Source: Mycolicibacterium iranicum
GTDB taxonomy: Bacteria; Actinomycetota; Actinomycetes; Mycobacteriales; Mycobacteriaceae
DNA length: 64,000 nt
Reading direction: 5' to 3'
Assembly: GCF_014190915.1 (NCBI RefSeq)
Contig: NZ_JACHVU010000011.1
Span: forward strand, 1 to 64,000
The position numbers were made by a program, and so were the translations under genes. The first letter of the stretch is position 1. Each line of letters begins with the position of its first letter. Below the pieces are notes generated by a model. The model was not told where the DNA came from, made no database searches, and worked only from the letters and a program-made list of their open reading frames with translations. This document shows positions 44,846 to 54,257 of this stretch, in pieces.

Positions 44846-45775
44846 TCAGCCCGTGACCAGGGGTTTGAGGGCTTCACCCAGCGCGGTGATCTGCCCGGGC
44901 TGGTAGCCCACGGTCTGGGTCGGGACGAACAGGATCACCCCGTCGATCCCGGCATCGAGGACCTTCTCCTTGACCTGTTCGGCGATCTGCTCGACGGTGC
45001 CCGCCACCATGCGCTGCTTGAAGTCGTCGGGGACCATGTCCACGCTGAGACCTTCACCGACGAGGGCGCCGACCAGCATGCTGGTCTCGAGGGTCGCCGG
45101 ATCGCGGTCGATCTCCTCGCACTTCTGCTTGACCACATCGAGTTTCTTGGACAGCTCGTCGAAGCCGGCGATCACGTTGAGGTGGTCGAAGTGGCGGGCG
45201 GCCAGCGGGATGGTCTTCTTCTCGCCGCTGCCGCCGATCATCAGCGGAATGTGGTCGCGGAAACGGGGATTGGCCATCGCCTCCTGGACGCGGTAGTACT
45301 TCCCCGTGAAGGTGGGCCGTTCGCCTTCGATCATCGGCAGGATGATCTGCAGCGCCTCGCCCAGCTTGTTGAAGCGGTCGGTGAACGTCCCGAACTCATA
45401 GCCGAGCTGGTCGTGTTCGAGTTCGAACCAGCCGGTGCCGATGCCCAGGATCGCCCGCCCCTGGCTGATCACGTCGAGCGTGGTGATGTTCTTGGCCAGC
45501 AGCGTGGGGTTGCGGTAGGTGTTGCCGGTGACCAGCGTGCCGAGCGCGACGTTGTCGGTGGCGGTCGCCAGCGCCCCGAGCGCGGTGTAGGCCTCCAGCA
45601 TCGGTTGGTCCGGAGAGCCGATGCCGGGCAGTTGATAGAAGTGGTCCATCACGAAGACGGAGTCGAAGCCCGAGCTGTCCGCCTCGTGCGCCTGCGAGAT
45701 GACAGTGGGGAAGAGGTCGGCAACGCCGGTGCCGTAGGAGAAATTGTTGATCTGGAGCCCAAGTCGGATCGTCAC
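44846..45775 (-). CDS. LLM-class F420-dependent oxidoreductase, Rv1855c-like
   Basis: 309 residues from GTG 45775. LGLQINNFSYG start, SVFVMDHFYQLPG, GRAILGIGTGWFELEH and a GGSGEKKTIPLAARHFDHLNV segment are typical of TIGR03560-like F420 LLM proteins. The substrate is unknown. It follows ndh in the same order as in M. tuberculosis. Confidence 0.9.
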   Translation of the reverse strand: MTIRLGLQINNFSYGTGVADLFPTVISQAHEADSSGFDSVFVMDHFYQLPGIGSPDQPMLEAYTALGALATATDNVALGTLVTGNTYRNPTLLAKNITTLDVISQGRAILGIGTGWFELEHDQLGYEFGTFTDRFNKLGEALQIILPMIEGERPTFTGKYYRVQEAMANPRFRDHIPLMIGGSGEKKTIPLAARHFDHLNVIAGFDELSKKLDVVKQKCEEIDRDPATLETSMLVGALVGEGLSVDMVPDDFKQRMVAGTVEQIAEQVKEKVLDAGIDGVILFVPTQTVGYQPGQITALGEALKPLVTG

Positions 45776-45875
45776 GTGTCGACCCTACGCAGAACGCCCG
45801 CATCGCCGTCGCGCGTTTCACCGGACGCGAAGTCAGGAATAAATGGCGGCGTCTTCGTCGACGCGAGCCGGAAAC

Positions 45876-46547
45876 CTAGGCGAAGTTGGCCAGCGCCCCG
45901 TGCGTGACGTGCAGCGTCTGGCCGGTGATGTGCCGCGCGGCCGGGGTCGTGAGGAACAGCGACAGCCGCGAGATCTCGGCGCTGACCGACGGTGCGGTGG
46001 TGCCCAGACCGTCGTATCCCGGATCGATGCCGCGGCCGACGGCCACCGCGTTGACCGTGATGCCGCGGGTGCCGAAGTGGTTGGCCTGACCGGCGGTCCA
46101 GTCGGAGACGGCGGCCTTCACGGCGGCCGCGGCGCTGCCTTCACGCGGCGGGTCCGGGATGACCGTGATGATCGACCCGCCACTGCGCATGTGGTCGCCG
46201 AGCACCTGGATGGTGAGCATGGACGCGACCAGTCCGGCGTCGAACAGGCTGCGCCATTCGGTGGCGTGGTCGTCGAGGGAGTAGGCGCGGGGATCGCCGG
46301 CGGTCCACGCCGGAGCGGGGACGTTGATGATGGTGTCGAGGTGCGCGGGCACCTGTCCGTGCAGGTCCGCGACCGACGCGGGATCAGTGTTGTCGAACAC
46401 CAGGGCATCCACCTCGAGCTCCTTGGCCAGGACCTCCAGCTCGTCGCGGCGGCGCCCGCCGAGGTACACCTTGTGGCCGGCCTCGCAGAAGCTCTCGGCA
46501 ATCGCGCGCCCCAGATCGGTGTCGCATCCTGTGATCAGCACATCCAT
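45876..46547 (-). CDS. Short-chain dehydrogenase-like protein, Rv1856c-like
   Basis: About 223 residues from ATG 46547 behind GGAGGG. The N-terminal ITGCDTDLGRAIAESF resembles the SDR nucleotide motif. The usual YxxxK is degenerate: around the expected site the chain reads AAAAVKAAVSDW, with the Lys but no Tyr. Catalysis may be lost or changed. Position matches Rv1856c. Confidence 0.85.
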   Translation of the reverse strand: MDVLITGCDTDLGRAIAESFCEAGHKVYLGGRRRDELEVLAKELEVDALVFDNTDPASVADLHGQVPAHLDTIINVPAPAWTAGDPRAYSLDDHATEWRSLFDAGLVASMLTIQVLGDHMRSGGSIITVIPDPPREGSAAAAVKAAVSDWTAGQANHFGTRGITVNAVAVGRGIDPGYDGLGTTAPSVSAEISRLSLFLTTPAARHITGQTLHVTHGALANFA

Positions 46548-46875
46548 CGACGGACCCTCCTGTTGTGTTCGACGCTGAACCCCAGCGAGCGCGCCCAATG
46601 TTACTGGACGGTAGCTAGATCGGGAACTCGGCACGCCGCCGGCCGGGCGCGTCCGTAACGACACCGCAGGTCACGTCGATGAACAGATGAGGCACCACAC
46701 GGCCGGACAGACCCCCCGGACGCACCGCCTGCGCGACGCGCGGGCGCTGACGTGTGTCAGCAAACTTCTTCAAGCTGTTGATCTGCTGCGACCTCACTGG
46801 CAGCAATATAACAATCCGGCACATTTTGACCACCCCGCACTTGCGTCACGGCTGCAACACGGTAGTTTCTTCCCC
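46548..46875. other. Intergenic region holding the apa promoter
   Basis: 328 bases between divergent genes. In M. tuberculosis modABC occupies this position; no trace of it is seen here. The half near apa falls in GC. TAGTTT at 46863-46868, 8 bases before the ATG, is a possible -10 for a leaderless apa transcript. Confidence 0.5.
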
Positions 46876-47904
46876 ATGGATCAGCCGGATGTGCACCCTG
46901 AACGCCGCAAGGGCGTGCCGACGTCGTTTCGGCGCTCGGTACTGACGGGCGCGACGACCGTCGCGTTGGCAGCCGCGTTGACGCTGCCTGCGGTGGCCAA
47001 CGCCCAGCCAGCACCCCCGCCGACGCCCACCCCGCCGCCGCCCGCGGCGGGCGCACCCGCCGCTCCGCCGCCCCCGGCGGACCCGAACGCGCCCGTTCCG
47101 CCGCCCGCGGCACCGAACGCACCGCCTGCCGCTCCAGCTCCGGCCGCACCGCCGGCCGACCCGAACGCACCGGCGGTCGACCCCAACGCGCCGGCCGCTC
47201 CGGCACCTGAGCCCGGCCGCGTGGACAACGCTGCCGGTGGCTTCAGCTACGTCGTTCCCGCGGGATGGAAGGTCTCCGACGCGACCCAGCTGTCCTACGG
47301 CCAGGCGCTGCTGACCAAGCTTCCGCCCGAGGGGTCACCTCCGGATGCGCAGCCGCCGAACGACACCAGCGTGCTGCTCGGACGCCTGGACCTGAAGCTG
47401 TTCGCCGGCGCCGAGGACGACAACACGAAGGCCGCCCAGCGGCTGGCGTCCGACATGGGCGAGTTCTTCATGCCGTTCCCGGGCACCCGCGTCAACCAGC
47501 AGACCATCCCGCTGGAAGCCAACGGCATGACGGGCGTCGCCTCCTACTACGAGGTGAAGTTCACCGACACGAACAAGCCCAACGGCCAGATCTGGGCCGG
47601 TGTGGTCGGCAATCCCGTCGCGCCGGGGACGCCGCGCGGTCAGCGCACCCCGGAACGGTGGTTCGTGGTGTGGCTCGGGACGGCGACCAACCCGGTCCCG
47701 CAGGCCGAAGCAGTCACGCTGGCGAACTCGATCCGGCCGTGGAGCCCGCCTCCGCCGCCCCCGCCGGCCGACCCGAACGCACCGGTGGCGGCCGATCCGA
47801 ACGCACCTGCGCCGGATCCCAACGCACCGCCGCCGCGGCCCGCCGTGGGCGTCCCGGTTCCCGTCGACCCGAACACGGCGCCCGGGATGCTGCCTCCCGC
47901 CTGA
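46876..47904 (+). CDS. apa: Alanine- and proline-rich secreted antigen Apa (fibronectin-attachment protein)
   Basis: About 342 residues. A signal peptide ends near VANAQP. Pro/Ala-rich arms with repeated ADPNAP flank a globular middle (about 115-290) with FSYVVPAGWKVSDA and LEANGMTGVASYYEVKF. The layout matches Rv1860 (Apa/ModD), an O-mannosylated secreted protein that binds fibronectin. Pro-rich arms are the expected glycosylation zones. Confidence 0.92.
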   Translation: MDQPDVHPERRKGVPTSFRRSVLTGATTVALAAALTLPAVANAQPAPPPTPTPPPPAAGAPAAPPPPADPNAPVPPPAAPNAPPAAPAPAAPPADPNAPAVDPNAPAAPAPEPGRVDNAAGGFSYVVPAGWKVSDATQLSYGQALLTKLPPEGSPPDAQPPNDTSVLLGRLDLKLFAGAEDDNTKAAQRLASDMGEFFMPFPGTRVNQQTIPLEANGMTGVASYYEVKFTDTNKPNGQIWAGVVGNPVAPGTPRGQRTPERWFVVWLGTATNPVPQAEAVTLANSIRPWSPPPPPPPADPNAPVAADPNAPAPDPNAPPPRPAVGVPVPVDPNTAPGMLPPA

Positions 47905-48056
47905 CACCCGTCAGGCCGGGGCGGGCAGGGCCGGTGGGCACATTGCGTCCGGTTTTGCGCCCGTTTGCCTAGCCGTTTCGTTACCTGCGGTGGGTATACC
48001 TGAGCTCATGGCCCGGGTGCGGCCGCACCGGGGCTGACTGACGACAGGAGACCCTG

Positions 48057-48365
48057 ATGGACGTCCTCGCGGCAACCGAGATTCTGGCCCGCTCTTCGAC
48101 GCTGACCAGCGTGGGCTGGATCGGCTACATCATCATTGGCGCGATCGCGGGGTGGATCGCAGGCAAGATCGTCAAGGGTGGCGGCTCCGGCATTCTGATG
48201 AACATCGTCATCGGCATCGTCGGCGCGCTGATCGGCGGCTTCCTGTTGTCCTTCTTCCTCGACACCGCCGGCGGCGGCTGGTGGTTCACGCTGTTCACCG
48301 CCATCCTCGGCGCGGTGATCCTGCTGTGGATCGTCGGCAAGGTGCAGGGCAGGTCGCGCGTCTGA
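48057..48365 (+). CDS. GlsB/YeaQ/YmgE-family small membrane protein, Rv1861-like
   Basis: 102 residues. Three hydrophobic segments with GAIAGWIAGKIVKGGGSGI and GIVGALIGGFL glycine-zipper patterns. AGGAGA lies 7 bases before the ATG. Family members are stress-linked inner-membrane proteins of unknown mechanism. It follows apa as Rv1861 does. Confidence 0.88.
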   Translation: MDVLAATEILARSSTLTSVGWIGYIIIGAIAGWIAGKIVKGGGSGILMNIVIGIVGALIGGFLLSFFLDTAGGGWWFTLFTAILGAVILLWIVGKVQGRSRV

Positions 48366-48463
48366 TCGCACCCTGATGCGTGTATGGCAGGTGCGCCGGC
48401 CCGGCCCGATGGCGTCCGCGCCGTTGGGCCTGGCCGGCCTGCCGGCGCCACGGCCGGTGCCGC

Positions 48464-48490
48464 TGTCCTGACGGTCTGACCGTCAGGACA
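48464..48490. terminator. Bidirectional terminator between convergent genes
   Basis: A perfect 12-bp stem (tgtcctgacggt with its complement) closes on a 3-base loop. It lies between the GlsB-like gene and the end of the CPBP gene, whose stop codon at 48483-48485 is inside the stem. Confidence 0.75.
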
Positions 48491-49244
48491 GATGCCAGAC
48501 CAGGGCGGCGGCGAGGGCGCCCAGGCCGTTGAGCGACCAGTGCAGCGCGATCGGCGCGATGAGGCTGCCGCTGCGGCGGCGCAGCCAGCTGAACACGAAT
48601 CCGGCGGCGGCGGTCGCGATGACCGCACCGACCACGCCGGCGACCATGCCGAACACGCCACCGCCGAGCACCCGGGTGAAACCGACGTTGCTGGCGGTCA
48701 GCCCCAGCGACGTCGCGATGTGCCACAGCCCGAACAGCAGGGACCCGGCGGCGGCGACGCCGCGCCATCCCCACGCCCGGTCCAGCGCGCCGTGCAGAAC
48801 GCCGCGGAACGCCAGTTCCTCCGGGATGACCGTCTGCAGCGGGATGATGATCATCGACGCGATCAGCGCGCCCGAGAGCGTCGCGTAGTTGTCGTTCAAG
48901 AACATCGGCCGCGTCCAGGGCAGCAGCGCGCCGATCGCGATCACCGTTCCGACGAGAGCGACCGCCCCGACCGCATAGCCCGCCCCGGAGCGCCAGTGCT
49001 CGCGCCCCAGCCCGAGTTCGCTCCAGCCCAGCCCCCGGGAACGCACCAGCAGCACCAGCCCGACGGCCGCCGCCGGCACGACGGCGAAGTTCGCCCACGG
49101 GGTCGTGAAGTGCGCGACCAGGTTCGCCGCGACGAGCACCACGACCACGATCGCGATGTCGACGTAGACGCGGAAGTGGTCCAGGACCGCGAGCGGCCCC
49201 AGCACAGGGCCGGGTTGCGGCGGTGCGGCGGCGACGTCTGACAT
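48483..49244 (-). CDS. CPBP-family intramembrane metalloprotease
   Basis: 253 residues, about seven membrane segments. The family motifs are present: PEELAFR (EExxxR), FGLWH and LHWSLN (HxxxN). These supply the Glu and His residues of Abi/CAAX-type proteases. Targets are unknown. It follows the phosphoketolase gene on the same strand by about 19 bases. Confidence 0.92.
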   Translation of the reverse strand: MSDVAAAPPQPGPVLGPLAVLDHFRVYVDIAIVVVVLVAANLVAHFTTPWANFAVVPAAAVGLVLLVRSRGLGWSELGLGREHWRSGAGYAVGAVALVGTVIAIGALLPWTRPMFLNDNYATLSGALIASMIIIPLQTVIPEELAFRGVLHGALDRAWGWRGVAAAGSLLFGLWHIATSLGLTASNVGFTRVLGGGVFGMVAGVVGAVIATAAAGFVFSWLRRRSGSLIAPIALHWSLNGLGALAAALVWHLS

Positions 49245-49263
49245 AACCGCACCAGGTTACCGG

Positions 49264-51774
49264 CTATTCGTTGTCGCCCCCGGTGGCCGACGTGGCGTCG
49301 GCCCCGGCCGTCCCGAAACCGGATTCGCGCGCCGCCGGCCAGACCCAGTCCTTGACCTCGGGGATGTCGTCGCCGTGCGCGCGGGTGTACTCGCGGGCCG
49401 CGATGCGCTTGTCCGCCATCTGCTGGCGCAACGTCGCGCACGTCGAACGCAGGGACGGCACCCGGTCGATCACATCCATGACCAGGTGGTAGCGGTCGAG
49501 GTCGTTGAGCATGACCATGTCGAACGGCGTCGTGGTCGTGCCTTCCTCCTTGTATCCGCGCACATGGAGGTTGGCGTGACCCGCGCGCCGGTAGGTCAGC
49601 CGGTGGATCAGCCACGGATAGCCGTGATAGGCGAAGATGATCGGCCGGTCCGTGGTGAAGATCATGTCGAAGTCGCGGGTCGACAGCCCGTGCGGATGCT
49701 CGGTGTCGTCCTGCAGACGCATCAGGTCGACGACGTTGACGAACCGCACCTTCAGGTCCGGCAAGTGCTGCCGGAGGATGTCCGCGGCCGCGAGCGCCTC
49801 CAGCGTCGGGATGTCACCCGCGGAGGCGAGGACGACGTCGGGGTCGGTGCCGAGCACCTCCGAACCCGCCCACTCCCAGATGCCCAGCCCGCGGGTGCAG
49901 TGCGCGACCGCCTGCTCCATCGTGAGGAAGTTGGGCGACGGCTGCTTACCCGAGACGACGACGTTGACGTACTGGCGCGACCTCAGGCAATGGTCGTAGG
50001 TCGACAGCAGCGTGTTCGCGTCCGGCGGCAGGTAGACCCGCACCACCTTGGCGCTCTTGTTGATCACGTGGTCGATGAACCCCGGGTCCTGGTGGGAGAA
50101 GCCGTTGTGGTCCTGGCGCCAGACGTGGCTGGACAGCAGGTAGTTCAGGCTTGCGATAGGGCGCCGCCACGGGATGTGGTTGGTCACCTTCAGCCACTTC
50201 GCGTGCTGGTTGAGCATCGAGTCGATGATGTGGATGAACGCCTCGTAGCAGTTGAACAACCCGTGCCTGCCGGTCAGCAGATAGCCCTCCAGCCAGCCCT
50301 GGCACTGGTGTTCGGACAGCATCTCCACGACCCGCCCCACCCGTTCGAGGTGCTCGTCGACCTCGGGGCCGACGAAGTCGGCGTTCCACTGTTTGTCCGT
50401 CGCGTCGTAGACGGCCTGCAGCCGGTTGGAGGCGGTCTCGTCGGGGCCGAAGATGCGGAAGTTGTCCGGGTTGAGGCGGATCACCTCGGTGAGCCACTGC
50501 CCGAGGACGCGGGTGGCCTCCGCGACCGTGGCGCCCGGGGCGGGCACGTCGACCGCGAACGACCGAAAGTCCGGCAGGCGCAGATCCTTGAGCAGCAGCC
50601 CGCCGTTGGCGTGCGGGTTGTCACTCATCCGGAGCTGGCCCGTGGGGGCGAGCTCGGCGATGTCGGTCAGGAGCTTCCCGTCGTCGTCGAACAGCTCGTC
50701 GGGGCGGTAAGAGTTCAGCCACTCGGTCAGCACCGCCAGGTGTTCCTTGGTGTCCCGGGCATTCGACAGGGGCACCTGGTGCGCGCGCCACGACCCGGTG
50801 GTTCTCTTGCCGTCGATGTAGTCCGGGCCGGTCCACCCCTTCGGTGTGCGGAAGACGATCATCGGCCACGCCGGGCGGGACTGGTCGCCCGCGGCCGCCC
50901 GGGCCTTGATGTCGGCGATCTCGTCGAGGACGTCGTCGAGCAGCGTCGCGAACCGCCGGTGCGCGTCGGCGTGCCCGTCTGTGTCGCCGGAGGCGTCGGG
51001 GTCGTCGGGCACCTCGAAGAAGTACGGGTGGTGCCCGTAACCGACGAGCAGGCTGCGCAGTTCGTCCTCGGGAATGCGGGCCAGCACGGTCGGGTTGGCG
51101 ATCTTGTACCCGTTGAGGTGCAGGATCGGCAGGACCACGCCGTCCTGTGCGGGGTTGACGAGCTTGTTCGAATGCCAGCTGGTGGCCAGCGGGCCGGTCT
51201 CGGCCTCGCCGTCGCCGACGACCGCGGCGACCAGGAGGTCGGGGTTGTCGAACGCCGCACCGTAGGCGTGCGAGAGCGCGTAGCCGAGTTCACCGCCCTC
51301 GTGGATCGATCCGGGCGTCTCCGGGGCGACGTGGGACGGGATGCCGCCGGGGAACGAGAACTGGCGGAACAACCGCCGGAGGCCTTCGGTGTCCTGGGTG
51401 ATGTCGGAGTAGATCTCGCTGTAGGTGCCGTCGAGGTAGGCGTTGGCCACCAGGCCGGGTCCGCCGTGGCCCGGACCGGTGAGGTAGATCGTCGACTGGG
51501 AGCGCTCGGCGATCGCGCGGTTGAGGTGCGCGTAGAGGAAGTTCAGGCCAGGGGTGGTGCCCCAGTGCCCGAGTAGCCGCGGCTTGACGTCCTCCCGGGT
51601 GAGGGGAGTGCGCATCAGCGGGTTGTCCAGCAGGTAGATCTGACCGACCGACAGATAGTTGGCGGCGCGCCACCACCGGTCGATCCGCTCGATGTCGGCG
51701 TCGCCCAAGGGCTGCCGCTGCACGGTCTTCCACGAGGTGGTCGCGAGGTCGTCGGCTGTGGTCGTGGTAGTCAT
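49264..51774 (-). CDS. Phosphoketolase (Xfp-type)
   Basis: About 836 residues. ATG 51774 is used; an upstream TTG is possible. HVAPETPGSIHEGGELGYAL and GDGEAETGPLATSWH form the thiamine-diphosphate site, and QDHNGFSHQDPGF and KQPSP mark the second half. It splits xylulose 5-phosphate, and perhaps fructose 6-phosphate, with phosphate to acetyl phosphate. No acetate kinase or phosphotransacetylase is adjacent. Confidence 0.96.
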   Translation of the reverse strand: MTTTTTADDLATTSWKTVQRQPLGDADIERIDRWWRAANYLSVGQIYLLDNPLMRTPLTREDVKPRLLGHWGTTPGLNFLYAHLNRAIAERSQSTIYLTGPGHGGPGLVANAYLDGTYSEIYSDITQDTEGLRRLFRQFSFPGGIPSHVAPETPGSIHEGGELGYALSHAYGAAFDNPDLLVAAVVGDGEAETGPLATSWHSNKLVNPAQDGVVLPILHLNGYKIANPTVLARIPEDELRSLLVGYGHHPYFFEVPDDPDASGDTDGHADAHRRFATLLDDVLDEIADIKARAAAGDQSRPAWPMIVFRTPKGWTGPDYIDGKRTTGSWRAHQVPLSNARDTKEHLAVLTEWLNSYRPDELFDDDGKLLTDIAELAPTGQLRMSDNPHANGGLLLKDLRLPDFRSFAVDVPAPGATVAEATRVLGQWLTEVIRLNPDNFRIFGPDETASNRLQAVYDATDKQWNADFVGPEVDEHLERVGRVVEMLSEHQCQGWLEGYLLTGRHGLFNCYEAFIHIIDSMLNQHAKWLKVTNHIPWRRPIASLNYLLSSHVWRQDHNGFSHQDPGFIDHVINKSAKVVRVYLPPDANTLLSTYDHCLRSRQYVNVVVSGKQPSPNFLTMEQAVAHCTRGLGIWEWAGSEVLGTDPDVVLASAGDIPTLEALAAADILRQHLPDLKVRFVNVVDLMRLQDDTEHPHGLSTRDFDMIFTTDRPIIFAYHGYPWLIHRLTYRRAGHANLHVRGYKEEGTTTTPFDMVMLNDLDRYHLVMDVIDRVPSLRSTCATLRQQMADKRIAAREYTRAHGDDIPEVKDWVWPAARESGFGTAGADATSATGGDNE

Positions 51775-51861
51775 CTCTTCATCCAACTCCGCATCGGGGT
51801 GAGGTCAACTCGTACCCGATGGCGTGCGCGTTAATCTTTCGCCCACCGCTATCGTGTTCCG

Positions 51862-54243
51862 ATGGCCGAAGGAGCGTTGTCGACGTCCCTTCGTGTGCTC
51901 GATCTGTCGCTCGGCGACGCCGACGCGGTCGGCCGCATTCTCGCCGACCTGGGGGCCGACGTTCTCAAGATCGAACCGCCCGCCGGGTCCCCGTCGCGTG
52001 GCGCCACCCCGTCGGTGGCGGGGGTCGGCATCCCGTTTCTGCTGGGCAACGCCAACAAGCGGTGCGCGCAGCTGGATCCTGGGGAGCCGCGGGACCGGGA
52101 CCGGCTCCTGGAGCTGGCCTCGGACGCAGACATCGTCATCGACTGCGGAAACCCAGGTGGCGCAACCGCATTCGGCACGTCGGCCCGCGAGTTGGCCGCC
52201 CGCTTCGCCCACCTCGTGGTGTTGTCGGTCTCGGATTTCGGCGCCACGGGTCCCCGTGCGTCGTGGCAGGCGACCGACGCCGTGCTGTACGCGATGTCGT
52301 CGGCCCTCTCGCGCACGGGGCCGACGTCGGGCACCCCGGTACTGCCACCCGACGGTGTGGCCTCCGGCACGGCCGCTGCGCAGGCTGCGTGGGCGACAAT
52401 GGTCGCTTACTACGACCGTTTACGTTGCGGCATCGGGGAATTCATCGACTTCTCGCGTTTCGACGGTGTCGTGCAGGCGCTGGATCCGCCGTTCGGCACC
52501 GAGGGCCAGGCCGCAGTCGGGCTGAAATCGCCGGGGCAGTTGTGGCGGGGCAGGCCACGCAACCAGCAGATCTACCCCATCTTCGAATGCCGGGACGGCC
52601 ACGTCCGCATCTGTCTGCTGTCCCCCAAACAGTGGCGCGGGATGCGCGCCTGGCTCGGTGAGCCCGCCGAATTCGCCGGGCCCGAGTTCGACACCATCGC
52701 CGCACGCTATGCGGCTTCGCAGGCACTCAACACCGCGATGGCGGCGTTGTTCGCGGCGCAGACCATGGCCGACCTGGTGGCGGAGGGGCAGGCTCGCGGG
52801 GTTCCCGTCGCGGCGGTCCTGACACCGTCAGAAGCGTTGTCGGCGGGACATTTCGAGCAGGTCGGCGCGCTCCACGAAGAGCGCCTGTCGCCGGCGGCGT
52901 CGATCACCGTCCCCGTCGGCCCGTTCGTCGTCGACGGCCTTCACCGGGGGTACCGCGCGGCACCGCCGCCGGCCGGCGCCGACCTTGCCGAGTGGGCGCC
53001 GCGACCGTCGACTGGAGCGCCCCGGGGAGAACAAGATTCGCGCCCGTTCGCGGGACTGCGCATCCTCGACCTCGGGGTGATCGTCGCGGGCGGCGAGCTG
53101 GGCCGGCTGTTCGCCGACCTCGGCGCCGAGGTCATCAAGATCGAGAGCCCGTCCTACCCGGACGGTCTGCGCCAGGCGCCGCCGGGTGCGCAGCTGAGCC
53201 GGTCGTGGGCGCTGGCGCACCGCAACGAGTACAGCCTCGGCCTGGACCTGCGCAACGCCGCGGGCGCCGAGGTGTTCGCCGACCTGGTGGCCGGCGCCGA
53301 CGCGGTGTTCGCGAACTTCAAACCCGGCACGCTGGCCGCGCTGGGCTTCTCCTACGACCGGCTGCGCGAACTCAACCCCGCCCTCGTGCTGGCCGAGAGC
53401 AGCGCCTTCGGCGACCGCGGGCCGTGGAGCGCCCGCATGGGTTACGGACCGCTGGTGCGGGCGGCGAGCGGCGTGGCCCGGCTGTGGACGTCGCCGGACG
53501 CCGAGCCGGGCGCCTTCTTCGACGCGACGACGGTGTTCCCCGACCACATCGTCGGAAGGCTCACCGCGATCGCCGCACTGGCCGTGCTCATCCGGCGCGT
53601 CCACGAGGGCGGTGCGCGCGGCGGGCATGTCCACGTCTCGCAGGCCGAGGCCGCCATCGGTCAACTCGCCGGAGCCTATGCGGTCGAATCGGCCCGGGCC
53701 GCAGGGATTCCGGTCCACGGCATCGACAGCGACCACGCCGTCGACGCGGTCTTGCCGTGCGCCGGCGACGACGAATGGTGTGTCGTCTCGATCCGGATCC
53801 CGTCGCACCGGGTGGCTCTGGCCGGCCTGCTGGGGCGTGCGGAGCTTCCCGTGGACCGTGCCGGGCTGATCTCCGCGATCGCGGAATGGACCGCGGCACA
53901 GGACAAGTCGGCGGTCGCCGAATCGCTGCAGCGACGCGGGGTTCCTGCGGCGCCGATGCTGCGCGCCGTCGACCTCCTCACCGACCCTCAGGTGCTGCAC
54001 CGTGACCTGTTCTCCGAGATGACACATCCGCTGCTGACCGACGCCATCCCCGCCGAGACCGCGCCGGCCCGGTTCGACAGGATCGCGCGCGCGGAGATGC
54101 GTCCGGCACCCATGCCCGGGGAGCACACCTATGAGATCTGCCAGAAGGTGCTCGGAATGAGCACAGCCCACGTCGACGGTCTGATCCGTGACGGCGCGTT
54201 GTTCGCCAGTCACACGACGACCGCGCATCAGCACGAGAAGTAG
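51862..54243 (+). CDS. Double-domain CaiB/BaiF (family III) CoA-transferase
   Basis: 793 residues, about twice the usual length. The N-terminal half (1-375) and C-terminal half (390-793) each show the CaiB/BaiF start: RVLDLSLGDADAVGRILADLGADVLKIE and LRILDLGVIVAGGELGRLFADLGAEVIKIE-type wording, shortened here. Members move CoA between acyl groups. The N-terminal half is more divergent. TATCGT 8 bases before ATG 51862 may give a leaderless transcript. The thiolase-like gene follows by 14 bases. Confidence 0.9.
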   Translation: MAEGALSTSLRVLDLSLGDADAVGRILADLGADVLKIEPPAGSPSRGATPSVAGVGIPFLLGNANKRCAQLDPGEPRDRDRLLELASDADIVIDCGNPGGATAFGTSARELAARFAHLVVLSVSDFGATGPRASWQATDAVLYAMSSALSRTGPTSGTPVLPPDGVASGTAAAQAAWATMVAYYDRLRCGIGEFIDFSRFDGVVQALDPPFGTEGQAAVGLKSPGQLWRGRPRNQQIYPIFECRDGHVRICLLSPKQWRGMRAWLGEPAEFAGPEFDTIAARYAASQALNTAMAALFAAQTMADLVAEGQARGVPVAAVLTPSEALSAGHFEQVGALHEERLSPAASITVPVGPFVVDGLHRGYRAAPPPAGADLAEWAPRPSTGAPRGEQDSRPFAGLRILDLGVIVAGGELGRLFADLGAEVIKIESPSYPDGLRQAPPGAQLSRSWALAHRNEYSLGLDLRNAAGAEVFADLVAGADAVFANFKPGTLAALGFSYDRLRELNPALVLAESSAFGDRGPWSARMGYGPLVRAASGVARLWTSPDAEPGAFFDATTVFPDHIVGRLTAIAALAVLIRRVHEGGARGGHVHVSQAEAAIGQLAGAYAVESARAAGIPVHGIDSDHAVDAVLPCAGDDEWCVVSIRIPSHRVALAGLLGRAELPVDRAGLISAIAEWTAAQDKSAVAESLQRRGVPAAPMLRAVDLLTDPQVLHRDLFSEMTHPLLTDAIPAETAPARFDRIARAEMRPAPMPGEHTYEICQKVLGMSTAHVDGLIRDGALFASHTTTAHQHEK

Positions 54244-54257
54244 GAGGCTTTCCCGCC

